A DNA stretch of 6,873 bases, taken from contig DAOUTV010000088.1 in NCBI GenBank assembly GCA_030668505.1, positions 1 through 6,873 of the forward strand. The letters are read 5' to 3'. The translations under genes and the position numbers were made by a program. The notes beneath the pieces were generated by a model, which was given only the letters and a program-made list of their open reading frames with translations, ran no database searches and was not told the origin of the DNA. This DNA is from Desulfobacterales bacterium. Lineage in GTDB: Bacteria > Desulfobacterota > Desulfobacteria > Desulfobacterales > C00003060. Shown here piece after piece: positions 5,538 through 6,873 of the stretch; position 1 is the first letter of the stretch; each line of letters starts with the position of its first letter.

Positions 5538-6200
5538 CTATTTGATACCATATTTTTCTTTCATCTCAACCACATACTCATTAATTAGAGAGGGATGCCC
5601 CATGACAAAAATACATTTTTCGTCACCTTTTGCTCTACAAGAGATTTCTTTTGCTACCAACTCTACTCCAAAGGCAACCTGGCACCATCCTGATGAATAT
5701 CCTGCGTTCATATGACATACAGGACGATTGACTTTTATGCCTTCATCGATGAATGAATATGCTTCAAACGAATAAGGGTGGTCGTAAATGAGGAAATAGT
5801 TTTCATCAGTGGTTGGGTTTGATTCGGGAAAAATATCAACAAATGCCCATCCGACATATGCAAAATGCACCGGACCTGCCGACAAGGCTGTCGGTCCTTT
5901 TTCGAGCCCTAATTTTTTCATAAAAAATTCGGCATCTTTTGTACCTGCAGCTCTTCCTAGACTATATGCAATTTTTTCGGCAGCTAATCTACCATATTGT
6001 TTTTCTAGTATCTCTTTTAACTGGACACTGAATGTCGCTGCACGTGCAAGTATATACCTCTCTCCAGTAATAGTGATTTCCCCCTTTTCGGGAACTCGAT
6101 TAAGTCCTGAAAAGAAGTTTGTCATTTCCTTCTCCGCTCGAACAAATAATGGTTCAAGTGGCTCAGGACATTTAACATACTTTGGCCTTGAACTATTCAC
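5538..6200 (-). CDS. Stand-alone XylR_N/V4R ligand-sensor protein
   Basis: A 220-residue protein made of the XylR N-terminal sensor module and V4R (4-vinyl reductase) domain, without any output domain. Residues about 47-92 (ERYILARAATFSVQLKEILEKQYGRLAAEKIAYSLGRAAGTKDAEFF) match XylR_N; about 155-205 match V4R. C162, E185, C188 and C196 reproduce the spacing (23, 3, 8) of the zinc site known in the phenol sensors MopR/DmpR (C155, E178, C181, C189). H112 in GPVHFAYVGW could correspond to the ligand-contacting His of MopR, but that alignment is tentative. In XylR/DmpR the module binds aromatic effectors and is fused to an AAA+ activator. Here it is a separate gene and the first of the operon, so it probably signals to the kinase 11 bp downstream. 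The start is GTG 6200, set by AAGGAGG six bases upstream. The ligand is unknown; an aromatic or other small hydrophobic compound is inference. Confidence 0.9.
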   Translation of the reverse strand: MNSSRPKYVKCPEPLEPLFVRAEKEMTNFFSGLNRVPEKGEITITGERYILARAATFSVQLKEILEKQYGRLAAEKIAYSLGRAAGTKDAEFFMKKLGLEKGPTALSAGPVHFAYVGWAFVDIFPESNPTTDENYFLIYDHPYSFEAYSFIDEGIKVNRPVCHMNAGYSSGWCQVAFGVELVAKEISCRAKGDEKCIFVMGHPSLINEYVVEMKEKYGIK

Positions 6201-6206
6201 GATTTT

Positions 6207-6213
6207 CCTCCTT
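6207..6213 (-). promoter_or_regulatory. Strong ribosome site for the GTG start of the V4R gene
   Basis: AAGGAGG with a six-base spacer to GTG 6200. It decides the non-ATG start and indicates efficient translation of the first gene of the operon. Confidence 0.8.
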
Positions 6214-6255
6214 GATGTAAGCTCATCTCCGACTTCCTGAGCCGCTCCAGCCCCA

Positions 6256-6300
6256 GAGCCCTTCAGGCCGGCTTTGGCCGATCGAGCGAACTAAGGGCTC
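6256..6300. repeat. Hairpin with 8-bp GAGCCCTT/AAGGGCTC arms
   Basis: Arms 6256-6263 and 6293-6300 are perfect complements around a 29-nt GC-rich interior. The right arm is shared with the left end of the 181-bp palindrome, so the two structures are mutually exclusive. No T-run follows on either strand, so it is not an ordinary terminator. Confidence 0.6.
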
Positions 6301-6355
6301 GCGCAAAAATAACTTACCATTTTGGCATCCCAGCTTCAGGCTATCTTTGGCCGAT
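6261..6355 (+). repeat. Imperfect 22-bp direct repeat (6261-6282 and 6334-6355)
   Basis: The two copies share CTTCAGGC and CTTTGGCCGAT and differ only in the three bases between them (CGG versus TAT). Similarity continues a few bases upstream (CCCAG), with a 4-nt gap. The second copy lies inside the left arm of the 181-bp palindrome, so the first looks like a partial duplicate of that arm. Confidence 0.75.
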
Positions 6356-6473
6356 ACTCATTCGCAAAACCCTCGAAATAGCCTGCTATTCCTGCGGTTT
6401 TGCTCAATCGGATCGACCAAATCTAACCCAAATCTGAGCGCCAATTCTGCCAAGTTGTTTCTGCGCGAGCCTT
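6293..6473. repeat. 181-bp near-palindromic element
   Basis: The whole segment folds back on itself. The outer arms 6293-6315 and 6452-6473 match over about 22 bp with one indel and two mismatches (core CTCGCGCA and AACTT). Pairing resumes at TTGGC (6322-6326/6440-6444), CAG, TTTGG and CGAT (6346-6355/6412-6421), then GCAAAACC/GGTTTTGC (6364-6371/6396-6403), and ends in a 5-bp AATAG/CTATT stem with a CCTG loop (6377-6390). No open frame or transposase is inside. It ends about 90 bp upstream of the V4R start, in the leader or promoter region of the signalling operon. Possible identities are a MITE-like element, a structured RNA leader, or a small RNA read from the minus strand. Confidence 0.8.
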
Positions 6474-6552
6474 AAAGACTTTTTGAAAGATACTCGGTAT
6501 TTTAGATATTCTTTTCGTCAATCTAATGGCAGAACTTTAGCGACATCGACCC

Positions 6553-6566
6553 CATCTTTGAAGATG
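6553..6566. repeat. Short perfect hairpin CATCTT-TG-AAGATG
   Basis: A 6-bp stem with a 2-nt loop. A two-base loop is too tight for a stable RNA hairpin, so it is more likely a palindromic protein site or chance. Confidence 0.35.
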
Positions 6567-6620
6567 CCCGGCAAATGAAACGATTTTTGGGCGATCAATC
6601 GGATTAATCGGGGTTAGCCA

Positions 6621-6686
6621 TAGACTCTTGACCGCCATAAATGGCGGGGTATTCACGTTATGATTTTCATAAATCATTTGAGTCTA
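6621..6686. repeat. Branched structure: TAGACTC/GAGTCTA enclosing two hairpins
   Basis: A perfect 7-bp outer stem (6621-6627/6680-6686) encloses two further stems: CCGCCAT/ATGGCGG (6632-6638/6641-6647) and ATGATTT/AAATCAT (6660-6666/6671-6677). This gives a compact three-stem arrangement in 66 nt. It could be a folded RNA or the end of a hairpin-recognising element of the IS200/IS605 or REP type; nothing decides between them. Confidence 0.55.
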
Positions 6687-6700
6687 ACAGCAATGAAACT

Positions 6701-6721
6701 CCCCGCCGCAAGCGGACGGGG
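6701..6721. repeat. GC-rich hairpin (CCCCGCCG-CAAG-CGG-A-CGGGG)
   Basis: An 8-bp stem with a single bulged A and a CAAG loop. It is followed by GTATCAC, while the earlier hairpin ending at 6647 is followed by GGTATTCAC. The two may therefore be diverged copies of the same hairpin-plus-tail unit. There is no T-run, so it is not a standard terminator. Confidence 0.65.
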
Positions 6722-6759
6722 TATCACAATGGAATACCATTTATACCCCCTCACCTTCA

Positions 6760-6798
6760 CCCTGTTAAATTTCCCGAAGGGAACCCTATTTAACAGGG
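6760..6798. repeat. Nested hairpin with perfect 11-bp arms
   Basis: CCCTGTTAAAT (6760-6770) pairs perfectly with ATTTAACAGGG (6788-6798). Inside it TTCCC/GGGAA (6771-6775/6779-6783) closes a GAA loop, leaving a 4-nt CCCT bulge on one side only. This is strong secondary structure in either strand. Confidence 0.8.
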
Positions 6799-6802
6799 CA
6801 GG

Positions 6803-6856
6803 CCCTCTCCCACCAGTCATCGATCCTGAGGCCTCAGACCCGAAGGGGGGAGAGGG
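6803..6856. repeat. Inverted repeat CCCTCTCCC/GGGAGAGGG around a 12-bp palindrome
   Basis: Perfect 9-bp arms (6803-6811/6848-6856) flank the exact palindrome CTGAGGCCTCAG (6826-6837). Together with the CCCCCTCACC run at 6746-6755, it resembles the CCCTCACC...CCCTCTCCC...GGGAGAGGG intergenic repeats common in environmental proteobacteria. The resemblance is from memory, not a search. Confidence 0.7.
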
Positions 6857-6873
6857 AACTATGCGGTAACCCC

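Larger units (their letters stand above)
6201..6873. other. Gene-free region rich in inverted repeats
   Basis: No convincing coding region is seen on either strand over about 670 bp. The only longer open frame on the plus strand (from 6660) runs through several hairpins and has no ribosome site or family resemblance. The region contains at least seven separate palindromic structures, listed individually. No clear sigma-70 promoter for the V4R operon was found between 6214 and 6300. The operon's promoter must therefore lie in or beyond the repeats, or be of a type I cannot recognise. Confidence 0.75.

Noticed and set aside
5526..5540. Frameshifted single gene (V4R fused to kinase)
   Set aside because: The frames differ, but the V4R protein ends at a natural domain boundary, and the kinase has its own ribosome site and start; separate genes are simpler.
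5809..6240. 143-residue plus-strand frame opposite the V4R gene
   Set aside because: The minus-strand frame has XylR_N and V4R motifs and a strong ribosome site; the plus-strand frame has neither.
6256..6300. Rho-independent terminator
   Set aside because: The arms pair, but the loop is 29 nt and no T-run follows on either strand.
6301..6320. Possible sigma-54 promoter (minus-strand TGG...TTTTTGC)
   Set aside because: The distance between the GG and GC elements is 12 bases, not the required 10, and the match to TGGCAC is poor.
6237..6600. CRISPR array
   Set aside because: The repeats here are imperfect, only two copies each and palindromic over long spans, without regular spacers.
6660..6869. 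69-residue open frame on the plus strand
   Set aside because: It runs through at least three hairpins, has no ribosome site, and its translation resembles no protein family; most likely a chance frame in repeats.

Overview
The window suggests a selenocysteine-using, environmental Gram-negative bacterium. A desulfobacterial (former deltaproteobacterial) host is my best guess. It rests on a selC gene next to a V4R sensor, a very large soluble hybrid kinase and many palindromic intergenic repeats. This is inference; no taxonomic marker is present.

Layout. (1) 40-137: a complete tRNA-Sec gene (selC) with anticodon TCA, a classic integration target. (2) About 138-1560: a small accessory cassette. 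It holds a zinc-ribbon protein of unknown function, a ParD-like/RelE-ParE toxin-antitoxin pair on the minus strand that overlaps it tail to tail, a perfect 25-bp inverted repeat, and a HigA-type antitoxin whose N-terminus has been replaced by that repeat. (3) 1654-6200: a tight three-gene minus-strand operon for signal transduction. The order of transcription is a stand-alone XylR_N/V4R ligand-binding protein (GTG start), a 984-residue soluble hybrid histidine kinase (TTG start; HAMP-like, PAS, HisKA, HATPase, REC, REC, Hpt), and a response regulator whose output is a second, RsbW-like ATPase domain. (4) 6201-6873: about 670 bp without a credible gene, packed with nested inverted repeats. They include a 181-bp near-palindrome just upstream of the operon.

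How the genes may work together. No membrane segment is visible in the three operon proteins, so the pathway looks cytoplasmic. The V4R protein keeps the spacing of the zinc site of phenol sensors such as MopR/DmpR but has no output domain, so it probably hands its signal to the kinase encoded 11 bp downstream. The kinase carries a full relay (His309, Asp600/Asp745, His916), and the most economical target is Asp58 of the last gene. Phosphorylation there would control a serine-kinase/anti-sigma type ATPase. The final partner (STAS anti-anti-sigma protein or sigma factor) is not in the window.

The strongest candidates for undescribed biology are this split V4R-kinase-REC/ATPase cascade and the 181-bp palindromic element upstream of it. 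Differences between the arms of that element preserve pairing mainly in a minus-strand RNA.
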